Origin: Acinetobacter sp. ANC 3929
GTDB taxonomy: Bacteria > Pseudomonadota > Gammaproteobacteria > Pseudomonadales > Moraxellaceae
Assembly: GCF_000369405.1 (NCBI RefSeq)
Contig: NZ_KB849999.1
Span: 850,054-914,053 of the forward strand
Direction: 5' to 3'
DNA: 64,000 bases
Shown here: one piece after another, positions 7,963 through 18,102 of the stretch
Layout of the letters: each line of letters opens with the position of its first letter
Numbering within the stretch: position 1 is the stretch's first letter
The notes under the pieces: model-generated
Seen by the model: only the letters and a program-made list of their open reading frames with translations
What the model was told of the DNA's origin: nothing
Databases searched by the model: none
Program-made: the position numbers and the translations under genes

Positions 7963-9192
7963 TTAGAAGATACGCTTATCGTCTTTCTGACGTTTTGGTA
8001 ACTTCTCCATTTGTTGCAACACAGCTTGTGCAATATTGAGATAGCTGTCTGCGGCTGCATCTTTTGCGATCACACTTGGGGTGCCTTTATCTGCGTGTTC
8101 ACGAATTTTGGCATCTAAAGGTAAATGACCAAGCAAAGGAATATGATATTGCTCAGATAGCTGATCACCACCGCCTGTACCAAAAATTTGCTCTTCATGA
8201 CCACAATTCGAGCAAATATGCGTCGACATATTTTCAATCACACCGAGAACTGGAATATTCACCTTATTGAATAGTTCAATTCCTTTGGTTGCATCCATCA
8301 ATGCAACATTTTGTGGTGTCGTTACAATCACTGCACCCGTTACAGGAATACGCTGTGCCAAAGTCAACTGAATATCACCTGTACCGGGTGGCATATCAAT
8401 TACCAATACATCTAAATCAGGCCACAAGGTTTGATTAAACAGTTGCATAAGTGCGCCTGTTGCCTTCGGACCACGCCAAGCCACAGGTGTATTGTGTGCA
8501 CCAATTAAATGCCCAATCGACAATACCGCCATGCCATACGCATCTAAAGGTACAAAATGTTCATTTTCAATCTGTGGGGTTCTCCCTGCATTTCCCAACA
8601 TGGTCGGAATACTTGGTCCGTAAATATCGGCATCCAATACACCCACTTTTAAACCCAATTGCTGTAGCGCGAGTGCAAGGTTGACTGTCGTGGTTGATTT
8701 GCCCACACCACCTTTCCCTGAAGATACCAAAATCACATTTTGAATCCGTGGATGTGCGGCCACATCACGTTGTTGTGGTGCAGCTTTTTGAATCGGTGGA
8801 TTATTCGGATCAGCTTCTGCTTTAGCAGAGGCATCCATCACAGGGGGTAAATTACTATTTTCTGCTTTTGGCTTGGATGAACAGCTATGACCAGCTTCAC
8901 CATGCACTGCATGTTTCTGTTGAATAATGTGCAAGTTTAATTCTTGAATACCACACTTTTCCAAAGCTTCAGCCAACTCATCGTGGATCTGCTGTAAATG
9001 ATCTTTTTCTTCAGGAAAAGTATTCACCGTAAGTTGCAGAATTCGACCTTGTACATTCACTTGGCTGATTCGATCTTTCAGGCTGTTTTCAGAATGCGGC
9101 AATACATAATTTTGTAGAACTGTTTGAATCTCGTCTTCCTTCACTTCTTGCGATGGTGAAAAAACAGATTTTAAGGAAGAAAGCCACGACAT
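7963..9192 (-). CDS. apbC: Mrp/ApbC-type Fe-S cluster carrier ATPase
   Basis: A cytosolic P-loop protein (409 residues) that binds and delivers [4Fe-4S] clusters to apo-enzymes. An N-terminal DUF59/FeS-assembly-like domain (~1-100) is followed by a variable linker and the Mrp ATPase. The deviant Walker A is VSSGKGGVGKSTT, then come the Asp-rich DADIYGPSIPTMLG and DMPPGTGDIQLT, and a CxxC (HICSNCGHEE) that holds the bridging cluster. The ATG at 9192 has TGGAG 8 nt upstream and gives MSWLSSLK; a more distant ATG at 9219 lacks such a site. It would supply Fe-S enzymes such as complex I, encoded elsewhere in this window. Confidence 0.93.
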   Translation of the reverse strand: MSWLSSLKSVFSPSQEVKEDEIQTVLQNYVLPHSENSLKDRISQVNVQGRILQLTVNTFPEEKDHLQQIHDELAEALEKCGIQELNLHIIQQKHAVHGEAGHSCSSKPKAENSNLPPVMDASAKAEADPNNPPIQKAAPQQRDVAAHPRIQNVILVSSGKGGVGKSTTTVNLALALQQLGLKVGVLDADIYGPSIPTMLGNAGRTPQIENEHFVPLDAYGMAVLSIGHLIGAHNTPVAWRGPKATGALMQLFNQTLWPDLDVLVIDMPPGTGDIQLTLAQRIPVTGAVIVTTPQNVALMDATKGIELFNKVNIPVLGVIENMSTHICSNCGHEEQIFGTGGGDQLSEQYHIPLLGHLPLDAKIREHADKGTPSVIAKDAAADSYLNIAQAVLQQMEKLPKRQKDDKRIF

Positions 9193-9348
9193 TTTTTTAC
9201 TCCAAAAACAGTTCAACATATCACTGAGTTTGGCTAGTTTAGCAGTATTGAAGAATAGACGCTCATATCAAAGAAGATAATTGCTCATTTTTATAGCCGA
9301 TTTTCTTCTCTCGATATGAGCATCAATTATTTAGCGTTAACTCAATGA

Positions 9349-9798
9349 TTAACCTTTAAATTTATTGATGGTATCCGTTGCTGCTTTCTTTAAATCATCC
9401 AGTTTGTGGCTAGCTTGAGTTTTCAGATCATCAAACTTTGCAGCAGCTTCATCTTTTAACTCAGAAGCTTTTGCCTTTGCATCATCCAGTTTATGACTGG
9501 CCTCTTCTTTAAAGTGCTCAAATTTGTCTTGAACCGCATGTTGGGTGTCTTCAAGCTTGGCTTTGATATCATCGACTTTATTCGAAACCGCTTCTTTACC
9601 TTCAGCATTTTGCTCAGAAACATCTTTCTTTAAATCATCCAGTGCTTTCTCGCCTTTTAACTTCAATTCCTCTGCGGAATGTTTTAAGTCATCGACTGCT
9701 TTTTCACCTTGTAGCTGAGCTTCTTTCGCTTTGTATTTTAAATCATTACCCAATTCTGCCGCTTGGTTTTTTAAGTCATCAATTTTTTCATTTGTCAT
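9349..9798 (-). CDS. LEA-like amphipathic helical repeat protein
   Basis: A 149-residue, highly charged protein made almost wholly of Lys, Asp, Glu, Ala, Leu and Gln, without Cys or Trp and with no signal peptide. Related units recur, for example ASHKLDDAKAK, AAAKFDDLKTQ and ASHKLDDLKKA, giving an 11-residue periodicity like group 3 LEA and apolipoprotein-type helices. AGGAAATACC precedes the ATG. It stands as a single gene downstream of nothing obvious. By composition I infer a stress or desiccation protectant or a membrane-surface helix. No enzyme function is expected. Confidence 0.7.
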   Translation of the reverse strand: MTNEKIDDLKNQAAELGNDLKYKAKEAQLQGEKAVDDLKHSAEELKLKGEKALDDLKKDVSEQNAEGKEAVSNKVDDIKAKLEDTQHAVQDKFEHFKEEASHKLDDAKAKASELKDEAAAKFDDLKTQASHKLDDLKKAATDTINKFKG

Positions 9799-9984
9799 GG
9801 TATTTCCTCACTATATAGGTAAAAACATATTGTTTGGAGCAATCTTAGTTATACCGTGTTTAGCGGACATTTTTGTGCAACGCTGCAAATTGAAACAAAT
9901 GGGATACAGGAATATTCAAATCATTGCAGATTGATAAAGCTTTGTATTTTTTAGATATAAAAATCATATAAAGGAATAACACCC

Positions 9985-10524
9985 TCATTGTTTAATAAAA
10001 TCAGTACTTAGTATTTCATACAGCACATGCCAGCTCAATGGATGATCTATGGCTAAAGCTGGATGCTGAAATTCAGAAACTTTCTTCATCTGTAATTTTT
10101 GCATTACGGCTTGTGACTTCATATTTTCCAAAGTGGTAAATGCCACTACTTTTTCTAGCTTTAATTGATCAAAAGCAAATGCTAGAGCAGCTTGAGCAGC
10201 CTCGGGTGCGTAGCCCTGCCCCCAATATGCGTGATCCAGCCGCCAACCGATTTCTACACAGGGCGAAAATGAAAATTGAGTGGGTTGATCATGTAAACCA
10301 ACGAAGCCAATAAACTGTTGACTGTGCTTTAACTCAACGGCCCAAAGACCCCAGCCTTGGGTCTCGATAATCGATTTCATTTTATCAATCATGGCGTCGC
10401 TTTCCGCTTGCGTGAGTAATTTTGGGAAATATTCCATCACTTGAAGATGACTCCCCATTGCAGCAAAAGGCGTATAATCTTCTGTTCGCCATTGTCTTAA
10501 GCGTAGCCGTGCAGTTTCGATCAT
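9985..10524 (-). CDS. GNAT-family N-acetyltransferase
   Basis: About 179 residues of the RimJ/RimL-like acetyltransferase type. MIETARLRLRQWRTEDY is the typical opening strand and helix. GFVGLHDQP and EIGWRLDHAYWGQGYAPEAAQAAL (acetyl-CoA-binding Q/RxxGxG/A region, here QGYAPE) and ENMKSQAVMQKLQMKK close the fold. The acceptor (a protein N-terminus, an amine or a small molecule) cannot be told. The ATG at 10524 is chosen on homology of the opening motif; the ribosome site is weak. Confidence 0.85.
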   Translation of the reverse strand: MIETARLRLRQWRTEDYTPFAAMGSHLQVMEYFPKLLTQAESDAMIDKMKSIIETQGWGLWAVELKHSQQFIGFVGLHDQPTQFSFSPCVEIGWRLDHAYWGQGYAPEAAQAALAFAFDQLKLEKVVAFTTLENMKSQAVMQKLQMKKVSEFQHPALAIDHPLSWHVLYEILSTDFIKQ

Positions 10525-10633
10525 TTTTAGAACCAATAAATACGTATTAAAAACTATTAACAATATAAGGAGATAGTTCGGATATACTTCCGAGATATCT
10601 CAATCATAGACCTTGTCGTCGCAATTGCCTAAT

Positions 10634-11131
10634 ATGAATGAAAATGAACTTTTAGAAATTCAGCAGGAACTTCAAGCCCAAGAAAAGCGTTTGAAGTACA
10701 TTCTTTCCAGTAAAAGAAGAATCCAGAACATGATTCTTTCGTTTGAAAAAGATCTGGCTGAACAATTAATTCCTGTGATTCATCGACAAAGTGATGATAA
10801 AGCACCTGTTGAAAGTAGCTTAGCCCTCACCATTTGCTGGAAATTTTCTAAAGCTGAATTTCCAAAAACCGAACATTGGTGCAGCGAACTCAGTATCACT
10901 GAGCTTGAATTCAAAGATGAATTTACGGTGGCGCTAAAAGCACAGGCGTGGTTAGGTACTTTAGGTAGTGATGAGCTTTGGCAAACACCGATGTTTGCTG
11001 AAATTACGCTTGATCCAAAAACGGACGGCTTAAAGAGCTATCACATCCATTTCCTGTCTAAAGGAAAAGTTATTTCTTTAAGAAAGAACTCTAAACATAA
11101 CGTAACTGTCAAACAAATGCAGAGTATGTAA
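10634..11131 (+). CDS. Conserved-looking protein of unknown function with N-terminal coiled coil
   Basis: About 165 residues, soluble, no signal peptide. Residues 1-45 (ENELLEIQQELQAQEKRLKY and on) look like a coiled coil. The C-terminal part is a mixed alpha/beta domain rich in aromatic residues (LTICWKFSKAEF, HIHFLSKGKVISLRK). I do not recognise the family. The ATG at 10634 is preferred to an upstream in-frame TTG. The gene is divergent from the acetyltransferase. Confidence 0.55.
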   Translation: MNENELLEIQQELQAQEKRLKYILSSKRRIQNMILSFEKDLAEQLIPVIHRQSDDKAPVESSLALTICWKFSKAEFPKTEHWCSELSITELEFKDEFTVALKAQAWLGTLGSDELWQTPMFAEITLDPKTDGLKSYHIHFLSKGKVISLRKNSKHNVTVKQMQSM

Positions 11132-11156
11132 TCCCTCGGGATACATACTCTTCCCT

Positions 11157-11624
11157 CTAAATTCGTCTAGGTTTACCAAAGCCTCTATCATTCTTTTTGC
11201 ACATCAAAAAATAACAAATATTGGCACTGATACAGCCCACTGCAAATACAGGCAGAACGGCAACAAAAATGAAAAGACTCATGGCAAATGTTTCAACATC
11301 AAAGGTATTGACCTGATCTTCAAATAAAATCATCAGCACTAGGCATATCCACCCCGTAAAAAATACCAGACTGATTTTTAGAAACTGTCGCACATCAAAA
11401 ATTTTGCTGGGTAATTTCAATACCGATAAAACAATGACATAGAAAAGAAAAGCAAGCACAATCAAAAATGGAATCAAATACAGCATCACTTGCATCGCGT
11501 TACTGACCACATGCAATAAATGGTTCTGCTGAAAATTTAAAAACAAACAATATGGAAGAATAAAGCTAAAAACTGATCCCAAACTTGCACTCAAAGATGC
11601 GCCTAGTAAATACCAAGACCTCAT
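11157..11624 (-). CDS. Small integral membrane protein of unknown function (about four TM helices)
   Basis: A 155-residue hydrophobic protein. Spans are visible near residues 8-30, 42-68, 82-105 and 115-142, with a basic C-terminus (CKKNDRGFGKPRRI). A good ribosome site (AAAGGAAAT) lies upstream of the ATG. No motif is recognised. It is a single gene converging on the preceding one and divergent from metG. Confidence 0.55.
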   Translation of the reverse strand: MRSWYLLGASLSASLGSVFSFILPYCLFLNFQQNHLLHVVSNAMQVMLYLIPFLIVLAFLFYVIVLSVLKLPSKIFDVRQFLKISLVFFTGWICLVLMILFEDQVNTFDVETFAMSLFIFVAVLPVFAVGCISANICYFLMCKKNDRGFGKPRRI

Positions 11625-11826
11625 TGTTATTTCCTTTATCTATCTAGCATGCGGCCATTATCAGTAAAGGAAATGGGTTTTGATTGAAGTGTAAGTGAAG
11701 CTTTGATGAAGTTCGAAATTTGATAAAAATATGGGTTGAAAAGATTTCACTGAATCCCTTGTGCAAGTCAGGGCCAAGTCATGTAAAATCATCTGCCTTG
11801 CAAATACGAATGAGAGAACAATATCC

Positions 11827-13875
11827 GTGCGTAAAATCTTAGTCACCAATGCCCTACCTTATGCCAATGGTCCTATCCATATGGGTCACTTACTCGGTTA
11901 TATCCAAGCAGATATTTGGGTTCGTGCGATGCGTGCAATGGGCCATGATGTGACTTATGTATGTGCGGATGATGCTCACGGTACAGCAATCATGCTACGT
12001 GCTGAAGCAAATGGCATCAGTCCGGAACAGCAAATTGCCAATGTTCAGAAAGAACATATTCGTGACTTTGATGGTTTTGGCGTACATTTCGATCATTATG
12101 ATTCAACCAATAGTGATGAAAACAAAGCGCGTTCAGAAGAAATCTATATCAAAAACCGTGAAGCAGGTAATATTGCGATTCGCCCTGTTACCCAATTATT
12201 TGATCCAGAAAAAGGCATGTTCTTATCTGACCGCTTTATTAAAGGCACATGCCCGAAATGTAAGGCCGAAGATCAATACGGCGATGCCTGTGAAGTGTGC
12301 GGTACAACTTATAATGCGACCGAATTAGAAAATCCTCGCTCAACTTTGAGCGGTGCAACGCCTATCGAAAAATCATCGGATCATTATTTCTTTAAACTTC
12401 CGAATTTCTCTGAATACTTACAGAAATGGACGCGTGATCAAGGTCGTCTGCCAGTTTCAATTGCCAACAAATTAGATGAATGGTTTGAAGCAGGTTTATC
12501 GGATTGGGATATTTCGCGTGATGCACCTTATTTTGGTTTTGAAATTCCAGATGCACCAAACAAATATTTCTACGTTTGGGTTGATGCACCAATTGGCTAT
12601 ATGTCGAGTTTTGAAAACTACATCAAAACTAAACGTCCAGATTTAAGCTTTGATGATTTCTGGAAAAAAGACAGCGATAAAGAAGTTTATCACTTCATCG
12701 GTAAAGACATTGTTTATTTCCATGCGCTGTTCTGGCCTGCAATGCTTGAAGGTGCCAACTACCGTACCCCATCAGGTTTATTCGTGAATGGTTTCTTGAC
12801 GGTCAATGGTCAGAAGATGTCGAAATCTCGCGGTACCTTCATCAAAGCTGAAACTTATTTAGAACATTTAAATCCTGAATATTTACGTTATTACTTTGCA
12901 TCTAAACTTTCAGACAAAGTTGAAGATTCAGATTTGAACCTAGATGACTTCGTTCAGAAAGTGAATTCTGACCTTGTCGGTAAAGTGGTGAATATTGCTA
13001 GCCGTTGTGCAAAATTCATTAACACCAACTTCAATAATACCTTGTCGAACACATGTGCTGAGTCTGAACTGGTTCAAAGCTTTATTGATGCAGGTGATTC
13101 AATTGCACAAGCTTATGAAGCACGTGAATTCTCAGCCGCAATCCGAGAAATCATGGCTTTGGCTGACCGTGCGAATCAGTACATCGATGAGAAAAAACCA
13201 TGGGCACTTGCCAAGCAAGAAGGTCAGGAACAACAAGTTCATGATGTGTGTTCAGTCGGTATTAACCTGTTCCGTCAGCTTGCGATTTACTTAGCTCCAG
13301 TCTTACCAACGCTTGCGGCACAAGTTCAAGCCTTCTTACAACTTGAAAGCTTCGACTTTGCATCACGTCAGCAGATCTTGGTTGGTCATGCAATTGCGCA
13401 ATTCCAGCCGTTAATGCAACGTGTTGATGCCAAAGCTGTTGCTGCAATGGTGGATGCATCTAAAGATTCTTTAGCTGCTGCGCCAAAAGCAGAGAAGAAA
13501 AAAGAAAAGAAAGCCGAGAAAAAGCCTGAGCCAAAAGTAGGCGAAGCTGAAATCATTGGTATTGAAGATTTTATGAAAATTGATCTTCGTGTAGCAAAAG
13601 TATTGGAAGCTACAACAGTTGAAGGTTCTGATAAATTGCTGCAATTGACTTTGGATGTAGGCGAAGCTGAACCGCGTAATGTGTTTAGTGGTATTCGTGA
13701 GTTCTATCAACCAGAAGATTTAAAAGACAAATTGGTGGTGATGGTCGCCAACCTTGCACCGCGTAAAATGCGTTTTGGTATTTCTAACGGGATGGTACTT
13801 GCCGCAGGTAATGGCGAAGGTGTTTGGGTGATTTCACCTGAATCTGGCGCTAAACCGGGTGATAAAGTGTCTTAA
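11827..13875 (+). CDS. metG: Methionyl-tRNA synthetase
   Basis: Charges tRNA-Met with methionine in the cytosol. 682 residues when started at GTG 11827, which gives the standard opening [21 protein letters not shown] with the class I HIGH-type motif at 18-21. A zinc-binding insert ([18 protein letters not shown]) and the KMSKSRG loop follow, then the anticodon-binding helical domain. A Lys/Glu/Ala-rich linker leads to a C-terminal Trbp111-like OB-fold domain ([10 protein letters not shown] ... [10 protein letters not shown]) used for dimerisation and tRNA binding. Monocistronic, with its own terminator. An upstream in-frame extension is not conserved and was left out. Confidence 0.96.
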   Translation: MRKILVTNALPYANGPIHMGHLLGYIQADIWVRAMRAMGHDVTYVCADDAHGTAIMLRAEANGISPEQQIANVQKEHIRDFDGFGVHFDHYDSTNSDENKARSEEIYIKNREAGNIAIRPVTQLFDPEKGMFLSDRFIKGTCPKCKAEDQYGDACEVCGTTYNATELENPRSTLSGATPIEKSSDHYFFKLPNFSEYLQKWTRDQGRLPVSIANKLDEWFEAGLSDWDISRDAPYFGFEIPDAPNKYFYVWVDAPIGYMSSFENYIKTKRPDLSFDDFWKKDSDKEVYHFIGKDIVYFHALFWPAMLEGANYRTPSGLFVNGFLTVNGQKMSKSRGTFIKAETYLEHLNPEYLRYYFASKLSDKVEDSDLNLDDFVQKVNSDLVGKVVNIASRCAKFINTNFNNTLSNTCAESELVQSFIDAGDSIAQAYEAREFSAAIREIMALADRANQYIDEKKPWALAKQEGQEQQVHDVCSVGINLFRQLAIYLAPVLPTLAAQVQAFLQLESFDFASRQQILVGHAIAQFQPLMQRVDAKAVAAMVDASKDSLAAAPKAEKKKEKKAEKKPEPKVGEAEIIGIEDFMKIDLRVAKVLEATTVEGSDKLLQLTLDVGEAEPRNVFSGIREFYQPEDLKDKLVVMVANLAPRKMRFGISNGMVLAAGNGEGVWVISPESGAKPGDKVS

Positions 13876-13888
13876 TCAATAAAAATAT

Positions 13889-13912
13889 AAAGGGCTTCTT
13901 CGGAAGCCCTTT
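13889..13912 (+). terminator. metG terminator with UUCG tetraloop
   Basis: The stem AAAGGGCTTC/GAAGCCCTTT is closed by a C(UUCG)G tetraloop and followed by ATATTTTT. Confidence 0.85.
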
Positions 13913-13962
13913 ATATTTTTAAATAAATTAAACAAATTTTCAAAAGCAATAAAAATAAATTT

Positions 13963-14391
13963 GTGACAACCACATTTACACGCTATGGACCAATTATTGG
14001 AACCCTCATCATTGTGATCAGTTTCCATATCTTGATTTATTTACACCATCCAGCACGTTTTTTACAAAGTCTAATCACTCCAAGTGTGGTTATACCGATG
14101 TGTGTCCTAATGCTGATCGCGATTATTGTTGGCTACATTCCTGCCTATATCACAGGTGAGTTATTTTTACATATATTCAAAGATAAGTTAGTAAATGCAA
14201 ATCTATGCCAAGCCATCGCTTACGGTTGTTTTACTAGTTTATTATGGGCACCACTTTTATTGCTACTTTCACAATTTGCTCACGAATGGTTGCTGACTTT
14301 TTATATCTACAATTTGTTTTCATACTGCCAATTACTACAATTTGTGCCGTTATTGAATGGAAAAAATCAAAATAATAGTCAATACTTTTAA
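13963..14391 (+). CDS. Small hydrophobic membrane protein of unknown function
   Basis: 142 residues from a GTG start, with hydrophobic spans near residues 10-28, 38-65 and 85-125. No recognised motif, and no clear ribosome site before the GTG. The start is uncertain and the gene could be shorter. It lies just after the metG terminator. Confidence 0.45.
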   Translation: MTTTFTRYGPIIGTLIIVISFHILIYLHHPARFLQSLITPSVVIPMCVLMLIAIIVGYIPAYITGELFLHIFKDKLVNANLCQAIAYGCFTSLLWAPLLLLLSQFAHEWLLTFYIYNLFSYCQLLQFVPLLNGKNQNNSQYF

Positions 14392-14569
14392 TCAAATAAA
14401 CTCTCTCAAGCTAAATATAGTTTGTAGCTTTCTTCCAGTCCAAGCGGATCTACAAACAATAAAGCAATAGGAGATTATAGTGTTTCTTCGATAAAGATTA
14501 TTTCCTTTTAAAGAATAGATATCCATGCTAAAAAGTAGACAATTCAACTAAATTCGAGAATATTTATAA

Positions 14570-15547
14570 ATGAAAAAAACTGCCCTCCTCCTTTCCATCT
14601 CATTCTTGAGCAGCTTCCCTTTACTCAGCCATGCAGAAACAAACAAAATCCTGCCGATCATTGAACAACAAAAACAGGTTGCTGGCTTTTACCAACACCA
14701 AACGGGTGATGTGCAAATTACCGCCCTGCTGGATGGTACTAACTTTATGTCGCCAAGCTTATTTAAAGATATTTCACCGCAACAAGTACAACAAATCCTG
14801 AAAAAGTACTACGCAGATCAAGAGAAAGGGGTACAGACTTCTATCAATGCTTTCCTCGTCAATACAGGAAAATCACTGGTTTTAGTGGATAGCGGTGCAG
14901 CCAGTTGTTTTGGCCCACATTTAGGTTCAATCCTAAAGAATCTGGTCGCTTCTGGCTACAAACCTGAACAGGTGGATACCATTTTACTCACCCATTTACA
15001 CCCAGACCATGTTTGCGGCATCAGCAAAGATGGGGTTGCAAATTTCCCCAATGCAACTGTGTATGTCTCGAGTGACGAAGCCAATTACTGGCTAGACCCG
15101 AAACAGGCTGCCAAGCTTCCAAAAGACAAACAAGCGGGTTATGAAGGAACGGTTAAGCACATTAAGCAAGCGATTGCGCCTTACCAAGCCAAGCAAAGCT
15201 TTAAAACTTATAAACTCGGTGATGAAATTCAAGGCTTTAAAGTCATTAACACGGTGGGACACACTCCTGGTCACTTTAGCTATGAATTAAAAACCAAAGG
15301 TGAAAGTGTGGTCTTTATTGGGGATATTGTGCATTCACATACTGTGCAATTTGATAAACCAGAAACTGCGATTGAATACGATAATGACCCGAAAAAAGCA
15401 GTGGCAACCCGCTTAAAACAGTTCGCTGATTTCGCCAAAAATGGACAAACCATTGCTGCACCACATTTACCATTCCCGGGGATTGGACATATTTATTCAG
15501 CAGATGGTAAAAGCTATCAATGGATACCTGTACATTTCAAAGATTAA
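14570..15547 (+). CDS. Exported metallo-beta-lactamase-fold hydrolase
   Basis: 325 residues with a clear Sec signal peptide (MKKTALLLSISFLSSFPLLS, cleaved after SHA). The metal-binding motif is THLHPDHVCGI (HxHxDH), followed by a second His in VGHTPGHFSYEL and the Asp in VFIGDIVHSH. The layout is that of the MBL group that includes methyl parathion hydrolase and some lactonases. It acts in the periplasm or outside on an ester, lactone or phosphotriester; the substrate is not predictable. Monocistronic with a terminator shared with the convergent exporter gene. Confidence 0.85.
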   Translation: MKKTALLLSISFLSSFPLLSHAETNKILPIIEQQKQVAGFYQHQTGDVQITALLDGTNFMSPSLFKDISPQQVQQILKKYYADQEKGVQTSINAFLVNTGKSLVLVDSGAASCFGPHLGSILKNLVASGYKPEQVDTILLTHLHPDHVCGISKDGVANFPNATVYVSSDEANYWLDPKQAAKLPKDKQAGYEGTVKHIKQAIAPYQAKQSFKTYKLGDEIQGFKVINTVGHTPGHFSYELKTKGESVVFIGDIVHSHTVQFDKPETAIEYDNDPKKAVATRLKQFADFAKNGQTIAAPHLPFPGIGHIYSADGKSYQWIPVHFKD

Positions 15548-15573
15548 ACTAAATAAGCGAATTTTAGACAATA

Positions 15574-15600
15574 AAAAAGCGACCGTCTTGGTCGCTTTTT
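15574..15600. terminator. Bidirectional Rho-independent terminator
   Basis: AAAAAGCGACC/GGTCGCTTTTT with a 5-nt loop, between the convergent MBL and LysE-family genes. Confidence 0.85.
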
Positions 15601-15608
15601 CTGCTGCA

Positions 15609-16232
15609 TCATTTCATTCCAAAGATCAGCTTTAATCCGAGTAGTGTCATCACGCCACCCGCGATACGATCAAACACGGATTTGGATTTTAAATAGACTT
15701 TGCGTGGCCCTTCTGCTGACAATGCAACAGCCACTAACGAATACCAACCTGCATCAATAAAGAAGCACAGCATTGGTAACACCACATAGTAATAACTTGG
15801 GATTTCTTTCGGTAATAATGCAGTAAAAATACTGGCAAGAATAATGGCAATTTTCGGGTTACTGAGCTGGGTAATCAGCCCTAAACGAAAGGCCTGTGCA
15901 TAGCTCATGCGATTCACAGTGCCATTGACTGCTTCCATTGGCTCTTTGGCATGTTTAATAATTTTATACGCCAGCCAAAGTAAGTACAAACCACCAAATA
16001 TTTTTAGCGCGATATAAGCAGATGGCACCGCCAATAAAATGGCCTGTAAACCCATAACAGCAAGCAAACCAAACAACGCTGCGCCCGTGCCTGTACCCAA
16101 TGCGGTAAATAAACCGTGTTTACGTGAAATCGCAATAGAGTTCTTTGCCACATAAATAAATGTAGGACCCGGGCTAATTGCACCCAACATCAGTGCCAAA
16201 GCAATGGAGCCTAAAATCAATAACGATTCCAA
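15609..16232 (-). CDS. LysE/RhtB-family exporter
   Basis: A 207-residue inner-membrane exporter with about six helices. MLGAISPGPTFIYVAKNSIA carries the SPGP signature, and LITQLSNPKIAIILASIF has the conserved N-P-K. Starts at TTG (16232) with a strong AGAGGT 6-7 nt before it; no better ATG is available. Likely exports an amino acid such as threonine, homoserine lactone or lysine; the substrate is unknown. Single gene. Confidence 0.88.
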   Translation of the reverse strand: MESLLILGSIALALMLGAISPGPTFIYVAKNSIAISRKHGLFTALGTGTGAALFGLLAVMGLQAILLAVPSAYIALKIFGGLYLLWLAYKIIKHAKEPMEAVNGTVNRMSYAQAFRLGLITQLSNPKIAIILASIFTALLPKEIPSYYYVVLPMLCFFIDAGWYSLVAVALSAEGPRKVYLKSKSVFDRIAGGVMTLLGLKLIFGMK

Positions 16233-16378
16233 GATGGACCTCTAGATTAGAATAATTTTCAAATATTAATTTTACTTAAATCGGGATTGAGGAGATACAT
16301 AAATTTTGAGTTGCCATCGCATTTTTTTGTATCTCTATCCTATCATGTACTATTGTGACACGTTCTTCGACCAATAAT

Positions 16379-17140
16379 TTATGGTCGCGTGAGCACTAAA
16401 TAAGCGACTTCACTTCGAAATGAACCATCCGTTTGAATTTGATAATATTGGCGTGTCTGATCAGAGGCTTTGCGTTGTAAATCCCGTATGGTCTGAACCG
16501 CATATTCAGGTGTTTGCATTCGTTCAGTCCAACTTTGAAACTCTAAATCCAAATGCTGTTTTTCAATAGTATCGACCGTAAAACCTGCATATTCTGCAAA
16601 ACCTGCCCATTCTCCTAAACTATAATTACGCACATGACTCGGATCACGAATCGTTTCAATGGTCTGAAAAAATGTATCCATCACAGGATTTGAATTTCCC
16701 AAGATATCAACAATAATCACTTTGCCCTGCTGTGCCAAAACTCGATAAATCTCAGCCATAGCTTGTGCAACATTATGCCAATGGTGCGCTGAATAGCGGC
16801 TAATAATGCAATCAAAACTTTGATCTGCAAAAGGCAAAAGTTCGGCTGCACCTTGCTGAGCAGCGATATTACCCAAACCTTTTTGTTTGGCTTGTTCAGC
16901 AACCAGTTCCACCATAGACGGCGTTAAGTCGTAGGCAATCACCTGCTCTACAAAGGGTGCAACGTGGTAGCTGACATGCCCACCGCCACAGCCCAAATCC
17001 AACACTTTTTTAAATTGATGCGACTGAATCAGTTGTTGCATTTTCTGAAATTCAATCCCCTGCGCATGTACTTTACTGGTTAAATAGGCCTGAGATTTAT
17101 CTTGATATTGCTGTTGATTGACCTGATGCTGGGTGCTCAT
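16379..17140 (-). CDS. Class I SAM-dependent methyltransferase (UbiE-like)
   Basis: 253 residues. Motif I is VLDLGCGGGHVSYHVA, followed by an acidic strand (VIAYDLTPSMVE), then FDCIISRYSAHHW and the post-motif IYRVLAQQGKVIIVDIL. These place it among small-molecule/quinone-type methyltransferases (Methyltransf_11). The ATG at 17140 has AAGGATAAG upstream and was chosen over an earlier start. The acceptor is not identifiable. Single gene. Confidence 0.85.
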   Translation of the reverse strand: MSTQHQVNQQQYQDKSQAYLTSKVHAQGIEFQKMQQLIQSHQFKKVLDLGCGGGHVSYHVAPFVEQVIAYDLTPSMVELVAEQAKQKGLGNIAAQQGAAELLPFADQSFDCIISRYSAHHWHNVAQAMAEIYRVLAQQGKVIIVDILGNSNPVMDTFFQTIETIRDPSHVRNYSLGEWAGFAEYAGFTVDTIEKQHLDLEFQSWTERMQTPEYAVQTIRDLQRKASDQTRQYYQIQTDGSFRSEVAYLVLTRP

Positions 17141-17236
17141 ATTCTTATCCTTGCTGTGCCTGTCTCTATTTAAAATAACCAAGCTTAACCAAAAATAAAA
17201 ATGATCAATTTTAATAAAATTAATAAAAAATAGTTA

Positions 17237-17917
17237 TCAATTTAATCCAATCAAACTGGCTGCAACATTGATTGCGACCGCCAAAATGACGGTATTGAAA
17301 ATGAATGCCAGTACACAATGAAAGATATTCAAATGTCTGAGCGAAGAGCTGGTAATCGATACATCTGCTGTTTGGGCAGAGGTGCCAATGATATAGCTGA
17401 AATAAATAAAATCGAGATAATCGGGTTGATCAGTTTTTGGAAATTCTAAACCCGCTTCTTCGTGCCGACTTTTGGCGAGATAAAAATCATGGGCGTAATG
17501 AATGGCAAATAAGGTGTGCAATAACAGCCACGTTGAAAAAATCGTACCCATGGTCAGCAGAATCAGCACACCTTTTAAAATAGGAAGATCTTTCGGCACA
17601 TGACTCAGTTGTACTACAATCGAAATAAAACACACCACGATTGCAATCAACACCACAATCAGGATCATCCATTTCCCTTCATCCTGTTGCTGGGCACGTT
17701 TTAAAATATGTGTTGCATCCAGATGCCACATCATTTTTAAGGTCAGAAATAAATACAACCAGATGGCAATATTCCAGCCCAGCTGTAAGCAGGTCGCCCA
17801 CTGCCATCGGGTAAATATATGCAATAACCCATAGATCACGAGACCTAAAGCAAAAGTTGCAGATAAATATGGACGGTGTTTTATCTCTCTCGCCAACCGT
17901 TGTAAAAATCTCTGCAT
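17237..17917 (-). CDS. DUF1345 family membrane protein
   Basis: A 226-residue membrane protein with about five or six helices. FAIHYAHDFY followed by PDYLDFIYFSYIIGTSAQTADV is the signature of the DUF1345 family. AGGTG lies 5 nt before the ATG. Function is unknown. Confidence 0.85.
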   Translation of the reverse strand: MQRFLQRLAREIKHRPYLSATFALGLVIYGLLHIFTRWQWATCLQLGWNIAIWLYLFLTLKMMWHLDATHILKRAQQQDEGKWMILIVVLIAIVVCFISIVVQLSHVPKDLPILKGVLILLTMGTIFSTWLLLHTLFAIHYAHDFYLAKSRHEEAGLEFPKTDQPDYLDFIYFSYIIGTSAQTADVSITSSSLRHLNIFHCVLAFIFNTVILAVAINVAASLIGLN

Positions 17918-18102
17918 TGTTCACCTGTTTATATTTTTAGTCATGACTAATTTACGCTTATTTTTTAGCATTGTATTGTCTTTACCACAGTGCTGATTGC
18001 AGCTATTTTACTTAAATTAAACAAAATAAAGATTCGGAGGATATTTACTTCGGACAAAAATGTCCGTTTAATTCACCTTAGGACTTCTTCGAACTTTTAG
18101 TC

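Noticed and set aside
11661..11849. A 62-codon open frame divergent from metG.
   Set aside because: It overlaps the metG start region and has no ribosome site. Likely chance.
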